Positions 18,569 through 27,767 of a DNA stretch of 64,000 nt are shown here, in pieces. Each line of letters begins with the position of its first letter. The stretch's first letter is position 1. A program made the translations under genes and the position numbers. This stretch comes from an uncultured Bacteroidales bacterium. GTDB lineage: Bacteria > Bacteroidota > Bacteroidia > Bacteroidales > UBA3824. Where the stretch lies: NCBI GenBank assembly GCA_937877455.1, contig CALFIU010000176.1, positions 95,891-159,890 on the forward strand. The letters run 5' to 3'. The notes under the pieces are model-generated. The model saw only the letters and a program-made list of their open reading frames with translations, was not told the origin of the DNA and made no database searches.

Positions 18569-20377
18569 ATGCAATTGAAAAAATATTATTCAAAAATATT
18601 GTGTGTCTTCTTTTTCTTGCTTTTTTGTAAACAAGCCTATTGTCAAAACGATGAATCCGACGAACTTTTGTATTACAAAGAACAAATATCGAATTACCAA
18701 AACAACGAAAACAATCCCAAAATCCTTGAATACAAAATAAAACTTGGCACCGCATATTGGCATAATGGACAGAATAAAAACGCACTTTCTGTTTTAGACG
18801 AAGCATTAAAACTCGCTCTACAACTCAAAGATTGGCAACTTCAAATAAGAATTTGTGGGCTTATGGCAGACATCTACAAATCTCAAAAAGACTATAAAAC
18901 CGCTGAACAATATGGACTTGATGCACTTTCCACAGCAAGAGATTACGGTAATTATATCGACATAGCCATCGCATTGATAAACCTTTCGCAACTATCCTAC
19001 AACGACTACCGTACGAGTATTGACTGTCTTAAACAAGCCGAATATTTGTGTAAAAAAATTGAAGATTCTAATTTACTATCGCGTTGCTACTTCCTTATGG
19101 CTGCCCAATATCGCAACGCTGGCAACGAACAAAAATCCAAAGAGTATAAAGATCTTGCCAACGAAATTATAGAAAAAAAACACCTATCCGAAATAACAAC
19201 AATTAAAAATAATGCTCAAAAAAATATAAAACAAAACAACTTAGAAAATCAAAAAAAATTAGAAGAAATAAACAAACAAAAAAAAATATACCTCGACTCG
19301 CTTGAAAAAACAGATATTATGTATAAAAATAATTATCTTCAACTAAAACTTGCAGAACAAGAAAATATTACCAAAAACATAATAATAAAACAACAAGAAA
19401 CCGAAATAAAAAACCAAAAAAAAATACGATTACTTATACTTACATTACTCGGATTGTTGGTTATATTCTTATCAATACTTCTTTATCTGTTAAAAATACG
19501 TCATTCAATAACCGAACAACTTAGAAAAACCAACATAGAAATAAAAAACAAAAACCTCGAACTCAATGCCCGCGCCATCGAAATAGAAAAACAACGTACT
19601 TTGATTGAACTAAAAAACAACGACATAATAGACTCAATAAATAATGCAGCCAAAATACAATCAGCACTACTTCCATCTCAACACCGCATAAAAGAGTGTT
19701 TTAAAGATTGTTTTGTGCTTTATATGCCTAAAGATATTGTCAGTGGCAATTTCTACTGGTTTTCGCAACAAGACTCATACACATTTATTGCCGTGGCAGA
19801 CAGCACAGGTAGCAACCTATCGGGAGCATATATGGGTATGGTTGGCAACTCGCTCCTAAACGAAATTATTAACACAAAACACATTTTTGAGCCAGCAGAA
19901 ATTCTTGATAACATAAACAAAGGAATAACCCAAAAAACAGAAAAAGATGCCCATACATTCAACAACAACCGTATGGAAATAACTATTTGTCGAATAGATA
20001 ACCAAAATAAAGAAATTGCTGTTGCTGCTGCCAACCAAACAATTTTTCTAACACACGAAGATGGAATAGAAGAAATTCAAGGAGACATACATGCTCTCGG
20101 TGGCTCATTTGACGACAAAAATGAGCAAAAATACCACCAAGAAAAAACAACTTTCTGTCCAAAATCAAATATCTACCTATTTACCAACGGATACAATAAT
20201 CAAATAGGGGGCGACAAACAACGTAAATATATGGTAAGCAACTTCAAAAATCTTGTTTCAAAAATAAAAGATATGCCAATGGATGCCCAATTACAAGCCA
20301 TAAAAAATGCACACAACCTTTGGCGCGGCGACAACATACAAACAAACGACATATTAATAATAGGAATAACACTATAA
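18569..20377 (+). CDS. TPR membrane protein with degenerate SpoIIE/PP2C-type phosphatase domain
   Basis: 602 residues. A signal peptide precedes periplasmic TPR-like helices (about 30-200), then a Lys/Glu/Gln-rich coiled coil, one membrane helix (LLILTLLGLLVIFLSILLYLL), a second coiled coil and a cytoplasmic SpoIIE-type domain. This architecture in Bacteroidetes normally ends in an active serine phosphatase. Here the metal-binding signature is eroded: SGNFYW (Asn394 for Asp), FTNGY (Asn540 for Asp), QTNDI (Asn593 for Asp), while Asp411 of ADSTG remains and the usual GHG after it is SNL. It is therefore probably a pseudophosphatase that senses or scaffolds. The ATG at 18569 starts the signal peptide; an in-frame TTG at 18542 was rejected. 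Confidence 0.8.
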   Translation: MQLKKYYSKILCVFFFLLFCKQAYCQNDESDELLYYKEQISNYQNNENNPKILEYKIKLGTAYWHNGQNKNALSVLDEALKLALQLKDWQLQIRICGLMADIYKSQKDYKTAEQYGLDALSTARDYGNYIDIAIALINLSQLSYNDYRTSIDCLKQAEYLCKKIEDSNLLSRCYFLMAAQYRNAGNEQKSKEYKDLANEIIEKKHLSEITTIKNNAQKNIKQNNLENQKKLEEINKQKKIYLDSLEKTDIMYKNNYLQLKLAEQENITKNIIIKQQETEIKNQKKIRLLILTLLGLLVIFLSILLYLLKIRHSITEQLRKTNIEIKNKNLELNARAIEIEKQRTLIELKNNDIIDSINNAAKIQSALLPSQHRIKECFKDCFVLYMPKDIVSGNFYWFSQQDSYTFIAVADSTGSNLSGAYMGMVGNSLLNEIINTKHIFEPAEILDNINKGITQKTEKDAHTFNNNRMEITICRIDNQNKEIAVAAANQTIFLTHEDGIEEIQGDIHALGGSFDDKNEQKYHQEKTTFCPKSNIYLFTNGYNNQIGGDKQRKYMVSNFKNLVSKIKDMPMDAQLQAIKNAHNLWRGDNIQTNDILIIGITL

Positions 20378-20460
20378 ATTTTTACTCAAAATACAACAAT
20401 CAAAAATATTTATTTTTAATTTTGCATTTGCAGAAATATAGTAAATACCTTTTACCTACA

Positions 20461-21408
20461 ATGGACAAAATAGCAGTTTTAATACCGTGTTATAACGAAG
20501 GCAAAACCATAAAAAAAGTAATAGAAAACTTTAAAGAACAACTGCCCGAAGCCAAAATATACGTTTATGACAACAACTCACAAGACGACACCATTGCGCA
20601 AGCACAATCGGCGGGTGCAATTGTACGTTGCGAAAAAAGGCAAGGGAAAGGTAACGTTATACGCACAATGTTTAGAGATATTGACGCACACTGCTATATA
20701 ATGGCCGATGGCGATGACACTTACCCCGCCGAATATGCTCAACAACTTGCCAACGCCGTTCTCAACGACAACATTGACATGGTTATTGGCGATAGGCTGT
20801 CAAGCACCTATTTTACAGAAAACAAACGACCATTTCACAATTTTGGAAACGTTCTCGTAAGGCGACTTATAAATATGCTTTACAAAAGCGACATTAAAGA
20901 TGTGATGACTGGTTATAGAGCATTTGGGTATAAATTTGTTAAAACTTTTCCAGTGTTGTCTAAGGGGTTTGAAATAGAAACCGAAATGACAATACACGCA
21001 TTAGACAAAAACCTATTACTAAAAAACATTCCTGTAACATACCGCGACCGACCAGAAGGTAGCCAATCAAAACTTAATACCTACTCAGATGGTTTTAGAG
21101 TTTTAAAAACCATCTTCGTACTTTTTAAAAACTACAAACCATTAAGTTTTTTCATGTGGATGGCTTTATTTTCATTTTTGGCAGCATTAGGTTTTCTCAC
21201 ACCCGTTCTTATAGAATATTTTCAAACAGGACTTGTACCAAAACTTCCAAGTTTTGTAGCATGTGTATTTTTCTCAATATGTTCTATACAATCGTTTTAC
21301 GAAGCAATGAACCTCGATATAATCAAACAAAATGAACGTCGAGAATTTGAAAACAGATTTAACGAATGGGCAGATAGAGAACGTCAATACTCAAACCAAA
21401 CAAAATAA
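20461..21408 (+). CDS. Family 2 glycosyltransferase, membrane-anchored
   Basis: 315 residues. The GT-A fold begins at AVLIPCYNEGKTI, has YDNNSQDDT for the nucleotide and MADGDDTYP as the DXD-type metal site, and GYRAFGYKF toward the acceptor side. Two C-terminal membrane helices (about 229-290) resemble GtrB/DPM1-type enzymes that load a sugar onto a polyprenyl phosphate. It overlaps the next membrane protein by one base (TAATG), suggesting translational coupling and a shared role: this enzyme would make the lipid-linked donor. The ATG at 20461 coincides with the start of the GT2 fold. Donor sugar unknown. Confidence 0.88.
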   Translation: MDKIAVLIPCYNEGKTIKKVIENFKEQLPEAKIYVYDNNSQDDTIAQAQSAGAIVRCEKRQGKGNVIRTMFRDIDAHCYIMADGDDTYPAEYAQQLANAVLNDNIDMVIGDRLSSTYFTENKRPFHNFGNVLVRRLINMLYKSDIKDVMTGYRAFGYKFVKTFPVLSKGFEIETEMTIHALDKNLLLKNIPVTYRDRPEGSQSKLNTYSDGFRVLKTIFVLFKNYKPLSFFMWMALFSFLAALGFLTPVLIEYFQTGLVPKLPSFVACVFFSICSIQSFYEAMNLDIIKQNERREFENRFNEWADRERQYSNQTK

Positions 21409-23270
21409 TGAACCTCAAAACACTAAAAAATACAAAAAAACACATTATTTCTTTTGTTGCCGCCTATCTAACAATTTTGTCATTTGGCATGAGTTATTTT
21501 TGGCAAAACGTATCGGATAACGGAGCAAAAGTATGTTGGTATAGACTATTAGACCCAAGTTGTTATTGGAATAGAGAAAACACAGAACCTTTCAACAACT
21601 TTTTTTTCTTTATTTTGTTTTTTCTGTTGCTCTACGCCTACCAAAAGGTATTGAACCTCGTACAAGGCAACAAAAGACTATTGGTAATAGGTTCAGTATT
21701 GTCGGCATTTTTCGCATTGGCAGAAGTTGTTGGTCATAGTTTGACTGCCGTAGCTGGATTGGACGAAATATTCTCCAGCCATCACAATATTACAAAATCC
21801 ATCATAAGAACAACTGGATATTTTTCAATTTTTTTTAGCTGCATAACATTTTCGTTTGAAAAATTAATACCAAAATTATCACAACAAAGCATCGAACCCA
21901 ACACATTTCCAACTCCAACCAAAAAACATTTCCTAATTTGCGTAGTAGGCTGCAACATTATGTATAGTTTGTTTATAATAAAATATTGGCCTATGATATT
22001 TAATTTCGACACATTGGAATATATAGGACAAGTTTTTGGCTATGCACCACTAACAAACCACCATCCTGTATTCAACGCTTGGATTACTATTCCATTTATA
22101 AAAATAGGTCAACTACTTGGCAATATCAACATTGGTATTTTTTTGGCAATATTGTTACAATTAGAACTAATAAGCATAATAACTGCATACACAATATACA
22201 CAATTTCAAAATTAGATATTCCACACATAGTAAAATTAGTAATCACAATTATCTACGCATTATACCCTGTCTATGCTCACCAAGCAGCTATGCTCTGCAA
22301 AGACACACCTTTTGGATATGCAACACTTGTTTTTGTACTATGCCTGTTACAATTAGCAATCAACAAAGAGCATTTTTTTAAAAGCAAACTTAATATATTT
22401 CTTTCTATTGCTGCACCAATTCTAATGATGTTGCACCGCAACAATGGATTTCACGTAATACTTTTATCAACACCTTTTATTATATGGTTTTGCAAAGACA
22501 AATACAAAAAAGTTGCAATAATTTTTACCATTGGAGTACTTTTATTCAATTTTGGGTGGAACACGTTTATAAAATATGTTGGAGTTACAGGAAATTGGAA
22601 TATAGAAAAATACTCTATGGTATCGCAACAATTATCACGTATTGCAAAAACCCAAAATCTTAACCAACAAGACAAAGACGAAATACAAAAATACATAAAC
22701 TGCCCGCTACAAAATTTCACCGACAAATATCTCCCTGAAGTTTCTGACCCAACCAAAGGAGAACTTAATATTTCTGCAATAGAAAACAACACAACAGCAT
22801 TTTTAAGTTTGTCACTAAAAATGCTGTTCAAATTTCCTATTACATCGATAGAAGCATTTTTATGCACAACATCTGGTTTTTGGTATATAGAATACCCCGA
22901 AACACCTGGCGGTAGCGGCTCATTAAGCATTTTTCCTTGCCACAACCAACTTACAAAACAATTTATAACCAAGCAAATATTCAAAAACCCCTACACCAAC
23001 ATTGTTGAAAAAATAATGTCAAACCGCAACATTCCCGTAATAAACATGCTTTTTCGCAGCGGTTTTATGGTATGGGCAGTTTTATTTTGCTTTGCATATT
23101 GTATTTATAAGAAAAAATACAATATGCTACTTGTTTATACACCATTATTAATACTTTGGCTAACTTGTATAGCATCACCATACGTTTCTTTTAGATACGT
23201 ATTTGGCATCGTTACATCGCTACCCGTTATATTTGCAACATTGTTTGTAGAAAAACAAATAAAAAATTAG
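21408..23270 (+). CDS. Polytopic membrane protein, DUF6020/GT-C-like
   Basis: 620 residues with roughly twelve predicted membrane helices and a larger extracytoplasmic loop near residues 400-520. The NHHPVFNAW segment after the fifth to sixth helix and an early loop acidic position (FDTLEY) are features of DUF6020-like proteins and of GT-C polyprenyl-phosphate-dependent glycosyltransferases. Coupling by a one-base overlap to the upstream GT2 enzyme supports a job in transferring a sugar from a lipid carrier to a periplasmic glycan. The acceptor is unknown. A MITE-like element starts 15 bases after the stop. Confidence 0.65.
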   Translation: MNLKTLKNTKKHIISFVAAYLTILSFGMSYFWQNVSDNGAKVCWYRLLDPSCYWNRENTEPFNNFFFFILFFLLLYAYQKVLNLVQGNKRLLVIGSVLSAFFALAEVVGHSLTAVAGLDEIFSSHHNITKSIIRTTGYFSIFFSCITFSFEKLIPKLSQQSIEPNTFPTPTKKHFLICVVGCNIMYSLFIIKYWPMIFNFDTLEYIGQVFGYAPLTNHHPVFNAWITIPFIKIGQLLGNINIGIFLAILLQLELISIITAYTIYTISKLDIPHIVKLVITIIYALYPVYAHQAAMLCKDTPFGYATLVFVLCLLQLAINKEHFFKSKLNIFLSIAAPILMMLHRNNGFHVILLSTPFIIWFCKDKYKKVAIIFTIGVLLFNFGWNTFIKYVGVTGNWNIEKYSMVSQQLSRIAKTQNLNQQDKDEIQKYINCPLQNFTDKYLPEVSDPTKGELNISAIENNTTAFLSLSLKMLFKFPITSIEAFLCTTSGFWYIEYPETPGGSGSLSIFPCHNQLTKQFITKQIFKNPYTNIVEKIMSNRNIPVINMLFRSGFMVWAVLFCFAYCIYKKKYNMLLVYTPLLILWLTCIASPYVSFRYVFGIVTSLPVIFATLFVEKQIKN

Positions 23271-23285
23271 AACCAACCCAAAAAA

Positions 23286-23406
23286 GGGGAGTTCTAAAAA
23301 TTAGATTTTTCAAGGCGTATGAAATCAAAAAAGCGCAGTTTACTGATTGTAAATGAGCATTTTGAGATTGAAATACAACGCAGAAAAAACAATTTTTAGA
23401 ACCCCC
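23286..23406. mobile_element. MITE-like inverted-repeat element, type A copy 2
   Basis: 121 bp, nearly identical to 9365-9487 with about six differences. This copy keeps the better right end, CAATTTTTAGAACCCCC, whose reverse complement matches the left end GGGGAGTTCTAAAAATTAG apart from two one-base gaps. It lies between the polytopic membrane protein and the S46 peptidase genes, in the same orientation as copy 1. Confidence 0.75.
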
Positions 23407-23457
23407 GAAAAAAACATTTACCTAATACATATTTTATTATCTACAATAATGCAAATA

Positions 23458-23487
23458 TTTTCGCAAAAAGAATTATTTTTGCGAAAA
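23458..23487. promoter_or_regulatory. 12-bp dyad overlapping the candidate S46 peptidase promoter
   Basis: TTTTCGCAAAAA and its exact reverse complement are separated by GAATTA. The right arm overlaps a TATTTTTG -7-like box (23474-23481), 25 bases before the ATG. No T run follows, so it looks more like an operator than a terminator. Confidence 0.45.
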
Positions 23488-23505
23488 ATTGTAAAAAGAG
23501 ATAAT

Positions 23506-25650
23506 ATGAAAAAAATTTTACTATCGTTATGCCTTGTGCTGACCTTATTGCCAGCCTTGCATGCCGATGAGGGTATGTGGATACTCTCGCTTATAGGCAA
23601 AAACTACAACCAAATGAAGGCGCAGGGATTTCGACTCAGTGCCGAAGATATTTACAGCATAAATAAAGCCTGCCTTAAAGATGCAGTTGTAGCATTAGAC
23701 CATGGAAGTTGCACAGCCGAAGTTGTATCGCCACAAGGACTGCTGTTTACAAATCACCACTGCGGATATTCTGAAATACAAAGCCATAGCACCATGGAAC
23801 ACAACTATTTGGCTGATGGTTTTTGGGCAAAATCGCTGGAAGAAGAACTTCCAAACCCAGGAAAAACTGTTTCGTTTTTAGTAAGCATCGAAGATGTAAC
23901 ACAAAAAATTTTAGCTGCCATACCCGAAAACGCAACAGAAGAACAACGCCAAGAAATATTAGAAGAACAACGCGAAGAAATGAAAAACCAATTTTCCGAA
24001 AACGGAAAATACGAAATTGAAGTAAATAACTTCTTTTTTGGCAACTACTATTACATGTTAAAATACATTGTATATAAAGACATAAGACTTGTTGGCGCAC
24101 CACCAGAATCGGTTGGAAAATATGGTGGCGACACCGACAATTGGATGTGGCCACGCCATACTGTTGATTTTTCAATATTTAGGGTATATACAGCTCCAGA
24201 CGGTAGCCCTGCCGAATATTCAGAAAAAAACGTTCCTCTCAAAGCAAAAAGTTACCTTCCAATTAGCCTAAAAGGTGTTAACGATGGTGATTTTGCAATG
24301 GTGATAGGCTATCCCGGTAGCACAGACAGATACCTTACATCTTGGGGTGTTAAAAGACTTATGAACAACGAAAACAACATCCGCGTAGAAGTACGCGATG
24401 CAAAACTCAAAATTTTTAAAGAATACATGGACAAAGATAAGGCTACAAAACTGCAATACGCATCAAAATACGCCACTTCGTCTAACTATTACAAATATTC
24501 AATAGGACAAAACCTCGGTCTAACAAATCTTAAAGTATATGACCGAAAAGTAAAAATAGAAAAAAACTTAAAAAAATGGATTGATGCATCGCCAGACCGA
24601 CAAGCCAAATATTCAAAAATTTTTGATATAATGCCACAAGCATACAACGAAGGCGATAATACCGACAAAGCTCTAAACTATTGGTTTGAAAGTATTTATT
24701 TAGGACCAGAAATTATAAAATTCTGCTACGAACATTTTCCATTATACTTTTACTCAATACAAGAAAGATTGCAAGAAACAGAATCTGAACTCGAAAAAAT
24801 CAAAAACAACAAAGACATGTTTTTTAAAGATTTCAATGTTGAAATAGACAAGAAACTTATGAAAACAATGTTGAAAATATATAAAGAAAAAGTTGACAAA
24901 GAGTTTCAACCAGAATTTCTAACCACGCTAACAGACAAGCAATTAGACTCATTCATAGACACATGTTACAATAATTCTTTTTTCTGCAACAAAGATAGTT
25001 ACGAAGAATTTATTTTAATGCCTAACATACAAAAAATGCAAGAAGACCCGATGTTTGCTCTTATGCGTGAATTTTTTACCATTTACTATACCATCAGCGA
25101 CAAAAACGACATTTACGAAAATAAAATAAACCAAGGAATGAACCTTTTTACCGATGCGTATATAAAAATGACTGACGAAAAAAATCCCAACAAACAACTC
25201 TATCCCGATGCAAACAGCACAATGCGACTAACATACGGCAACGTAAAAAGTTACAAAACAAAAGGCAAAAAATACAACTATTACACCACATTCGATGAAC
25301 TAATAGCCAAAGAAGATACCGAAAACCCAGAATTTTACGTTCAACCAAGATTAAAACAACTCTACAACGCCAAAGATTTTGGACAATACGCCCAAGACGG
25401 CACAATAAGAGTATGTTTTATAACCACCAACGACATCACAGGTGGCAACAGCGGTAGCCCATGTATCAATGCTGATGGCGAACTAATTGGCCTTGCTTTC
25501 GATGGCAACTGGGAGGCTATGAGCGGTGATGTAATATTTGAACCAACACTACAAAGATGCATAGTAACAGATATACGGTTCGTTCTTTTTATGATAGACA
25601 AATACGCTGGTGCGCAAAACATAATAAACGAATTGACAATAAGAAAGTAA
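23506..25650 (+). CDS. S46 family dipeptidyl peptidase, DPP7-like
   Basis: 714 residues. Periplasmic serine exopeptidase that removes dipeptides from oligopeptide N termini, central to peptide use in Bacteroidales. A 20-residue signal peptide (cut near LHA-DEG) is followed by the chymotrypsin-like fold with triad His85 (TNHHCG), Asp221 (RHTVDF) and Ser649 (GGNSGSP), interrupted by a long helical domain. Gly667 in AFDGN sits where DPP11 enzymes have Arg for acidic P1 residues and DPP7 has Gly, so preference for hydrophobic P1 residues is predicted. The ATG at 23506 starts the signal peptide; in-frame sequence further upstream belongs to a repeat element. Confidence 0.95.
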   Translation: MKKILLSLCLVLTLLPALHADEGMWILSLIGKNYNQMKAQGFRLSAEDIYSINKACLKDAVVALDHGSCTAEVVSPQGLLFTNHHCGYSEIQSHSTMEHNYLADGFWAKSLEEELPNPGKTVSFLVSIEDVTQKILAAIPENATEEQRQEILEEQREEMKNQFSENGKYEIEVNNFFFGNYYYMLKYIVYKDIRLVGAPPESVGKYGGDTDNWMWPRHTVDFSIFRVYTAPDGSPAEYSEKNVPLKAKSYLPISLKGVNDGDFAMVIGYPGSTDRYLTSWGVKRLMNNENNIRVEVRDAKLKIFKEYMDKDKATKLQYASKYATSSNYYKYSIGQNLGLTNLKVYDRKVKIEKNLKKWIDASPDRQAKYSKIFDIMPQAYNEGDNTDKALNYWFESIYLGPEIIKFCYEHFPLYFYSIQERLQETESELEKIKNNKDMFFKDFNVEIDKKLMKTMLKIYKEKVDKEFQPEFLTTLTDKQLDSFIDTCYNNSFFCNKDSYEEFILMPNIQKMQEDPMFALMREFFTIYYTISDKNDIYENKINQGMNLFTDAYIKMTDEKNPNKQLYPDANSTMRLTYGNVKSYKTKGKKYNYYTTFDELIAKEDTENPEFYVQPRLKQLYNAKDFGQYAQDGTIRVCFITTNDITGGNSGSPCINADGELIGLAFDGNWEAMSGDVIFEPTLQRCIVTDIRFVLFMIDKYAGAQNIINELTIRK

Positions 25651-25668
25651 AAAACTTCTAACATTCAA

Positions 25669-25708
25669 CAAAAAACGGATTAAACATCGAGTTTAATCCG
25701 TTTTTTTT
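25669..25708. terminator. Bidirectional terminator between S46 peptidase and M23 peptidase genes
   Basis: Perfect 15-bp stem AAAAACGGATTAAAC / GTTTAATCCGTTTTT with loop ATCGA, A run before and T run after, between convergent genes. Confidence 0.93.
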
Positions 25709-25719
25709 GAAAATATTTA

Positions 25720-26670
25720 TTATCTCACAACAAGCCTTTGACCAAGTCGAAGTGTAGAAGTGGCAGAAATATGATTTAATTGACAAAGACGTTTAACTGT
25801 AGTGTGATACCTTTTAGCCAACGCACCAAGCGTGTCGCCTTTTTTTACAATATGAACAACTCGTTGGGTTGCCGCTTTTGATTGTTCATCAGTTTGTCCA
25901 TAATGAGAATTGATGTTAAAATAGTGTTTTTTTAAAGTAAAAACACTATCACGAAGTTCACCCTTCTCAAAACAAAAAATTCTCTCTGCATCAAAAGGTT
26001 TCCCCATATACCTACATTCAAAATGCAAGTGAGGACCCGTACTACGTCCCGTACTACCACCAAGACCTATAACTTCACCAGCCTTTACCAAGTCATTTTC
26101 TTTAACAAGATGTTTCGACAGATGTGCATAATAAGTTTCCAAGCCATTGGGATGACGAACAACAATAAGATTGCCATAACCACCTGCCTGACCAACCTCT
26201 CTAACAACTCTAACTTTACCATCAAAAGCAGCATGTATAGAATCGCCAGTATTAAGTTGAATATCAGAACCTTTATGTTCACGATAACGACGAAATTTCC
26301 ATCCTGAATTAACTTGACCAATCTTAGGACATGCCCAACCGTGAAGGCTATCTGTTAGTCTAAGGTCTATTTCGTCGGGTAAAGAAGAAAGTGGCACGTC
26401 CCTATAAGCATGAATAGATGCCTGTTCCCAATCGTCTTGAAAATCGTCATCAGAAATATTTGGACGATCAAGTTCAATATACTGCCAAGTAAAATTTTTA
26501 TACAATACAATTTTGGTGTATTTGTCGCGAGTGTCAATTGTATCAATGGCTTCTGCATTATTGTTGGTTTCAATAATATCTTGAGGCGTAAGTTCGTCCG
26601 CAGAATTATCAGATTGTGAGTAAGCATTTAAGCCAAACAACAAGAAAGAAACAAATAAAATTTTTTTCAC
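25720..26670 (-). CDS. M23 family metallopeptidase with C-terminal LysM domain
   Basis: 316 residues, exported. Signal peptide KKILFVSFLLFGLNAYSQ, an Asp-rich linker, an M23 (LytM/NlpD-like) domain with zinc ligands in REHKGSD and GPHLHFE, and a C-terminal LysM repeat (HIVKKGDTLGALAKRY) for peptidoglycan binding. Cleaves or remodels peptide cross-links, or activates amidases; the intact HxxxD and HxH motifs argue for an active enzyme. The GTG at 26668-26670 is chosen because the signal peptide starts there; starting at 26808 would add an unlikely hydrophobic leader and overlap phoH. Confidence 0.9.
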   Translation of the reverse strand: MKKILFVSFLLFGLNAYSQSDNSADELTPQDIIETNNNAEAIDTIDTRDKYTKIVLYKNFTWQYIELDRPNISDDDFQDDWEQASIHAYRDVPLSSLPDEIDLRLTDSLHGWACPKIGQVNSGWKFRRYREHKGSDIQLNTGDSIHAAFDGKVRVVREVGQAGGYGNLIVVRHPNGLETYYAHLSKHLVKENDLVKAGEVIGLGGSTGRSTGPHLHFECRYMGKPFDAERIFCFEKGELRDSVFTLKKHYFNINSHYGQTDEQSKAATQRVVHIVKKGDTLGALAKRYHTTVKRLCQLNHISATSTLRLGQRLVVR

Positions 26671-26709
26671 TTTAATTACAATGGTGTTAACTATTAAAAA
26701 AATTGTTGG

Positions 26710-26717
26710 CAAAAGTA
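26710..26717 (-). promoter_or_regulatory. Candidate -7 box for the M23 peptidase gene
   Basis: TACTTTTG on the minus strand, 40 bases before the GTG start. The nearest upstream TTG leaves a 24-base spacer, longer than usual. Confidence 0.4.
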
Positions 26718-26750
26718 ATAAAAAAAATACTTTTTTTTTTACAAAAAACC

Positions 26751-26758
26751 TATATTTG
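26751..26758 (+). promoter_or_regulatory. Candidate -7 box for phoH-purC
   Basis: TATATTTG fits TAnnTTTG and lies 42 bases before the phoH ATG; -33 element not evident. Confidence 0.45.
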
Positions 26759-26799
26759 CCAAACATAAAAACAAAAAAAAGCCAACTCCCCACTATTTT

Positions 26800-27756
26800 A
26801 TGGAGCAAAAAATAGATTTAGAAAACATCGACCCAGTGGTTCTTTACGGCATCAACGAAAGCCGTCTTGAAAAAATACGTGCGCAATTTCCCAAAATAAA
26901 AATTGTAGCACGAGGTAATGAAATAAAACTTTTAGGCGAAACCGAAGAAATAAAACGTTTTGAAGAAAGGCTTGAATTTATAAAAAATCATTTAAACAAA
27001 TACAACACACTATCCGACAATGAGTTAGAAAGTATTTTATGTTACAAAGACGAAAAAGCCACACTTCATGCTGGAGGCGGTGATGTTGTTTTATACGCAG
27101 TAAACGGCATACCAATAAGACCAAGAAACGAAAACCAACAAAAAATGGTTAAAGAATTTGGACGTAGCGACCTTGTTTTCGCAACAGGCCCTGCTGGTAC
27201 AGGTAAAACATATCTTGCTGTGGCATTAGCCGTAAGAGCTTTAAAAAATGGCAATGTCCACAAAATCATATTGTGCCGACCTGCTGTAGAAGCTGGAGAA
27301 AAAATAGGATTTCTACCTGGAGATATGAAAGAAAAACTCGATCCATACATGCAAGCATTATACGATGCACTTTACGACATGATTCCTGCCAAAAAACTTG
27401 AAGACATGATAGAAGATCGCATAGTACAAATAGCACCATTGGCATTTATGCGTGGTAGAACGCTTAGCGATGCTGCCGTAATACTCGACGAAGCGCAAAA
27501 TTCAACCATTTCGCAATTAAAAATGTTTCTTACGCGTATAGGCGAAAACTCAAAATTCATTGTTACTGGCGACGAAACACAGGTTGACATACCTGACAAA
27601 CGACAGAGCGGCTTGGCTCATGCATTAAAAATACTCAACGGAATAGAAGGAATTTCATTTGTAAAATTCAACCGTTCTGACGTTGTTAGACACAAAGTAG
27701 TAAAAAAAATAATAGAAGCATACGAAAAAACTGATTTTTTTGAAAAAGATAAATAA
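26800..27756 (+). CDS. phoH: PhoH-family ATPase
   Basis: 318 residues, cytoplasmic. An N-terminal KH-like segment (about 20-70) precedes the P-loop domain with GPAGTGKTYLA, RPAVEAGEKIGFLPGD, Walker B AAVILDEAQN and the arginine-containing C-terminal part. PhoH-like proteins are thought to act in RNA metabolism, often next to ybeY; here the downstream neighbour is purC, 11 bases away, so the two are likely cotranscribed. Confidence 0.93.
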   Translation: MEQKIDLENIDPVVLYGINESRLEKIRAQFPKIKIVARGNEIKLLGETEEIKRFEERLEFIKNHLNKYNTLSDNELESILCYKDEKATLHAGGGDVVLYAVNGIPIRPRNENQQKMVKEFGRSDLVFATGPAGTGKTYLAVALAVRALKNGNVHKIILCRPAVEAGEKIGFLPGDMKEKLDPYMQALYDALYDMIPAKKLEDMIEDRIVQIAPLAFMRGRTLSDAAVILDEAQNSTISQLKMFLTRIGENSKFIVTGDETQVDIPDKRQSGLAHALKILNGIEGISFVKFNRSDVVRHKVVKKIIEAYEKTDFFEKDK

Positions 27757-27767
27757 ATAAAAAATAA

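Noticed and set aside
23353..23505. N-terminal extension of the S46 peptidase
   Set aside because: The sequence lies in or just after the type A repeat and upstream of the candidate promoter; a normal signal peptide begins at 23506.
26671..26808. Longer start for the M23 peptidase, overlapping phoH
   Set aside because: A proper signal peptide begins at the GTG at 26670, and a -7-like box lies in the extension.
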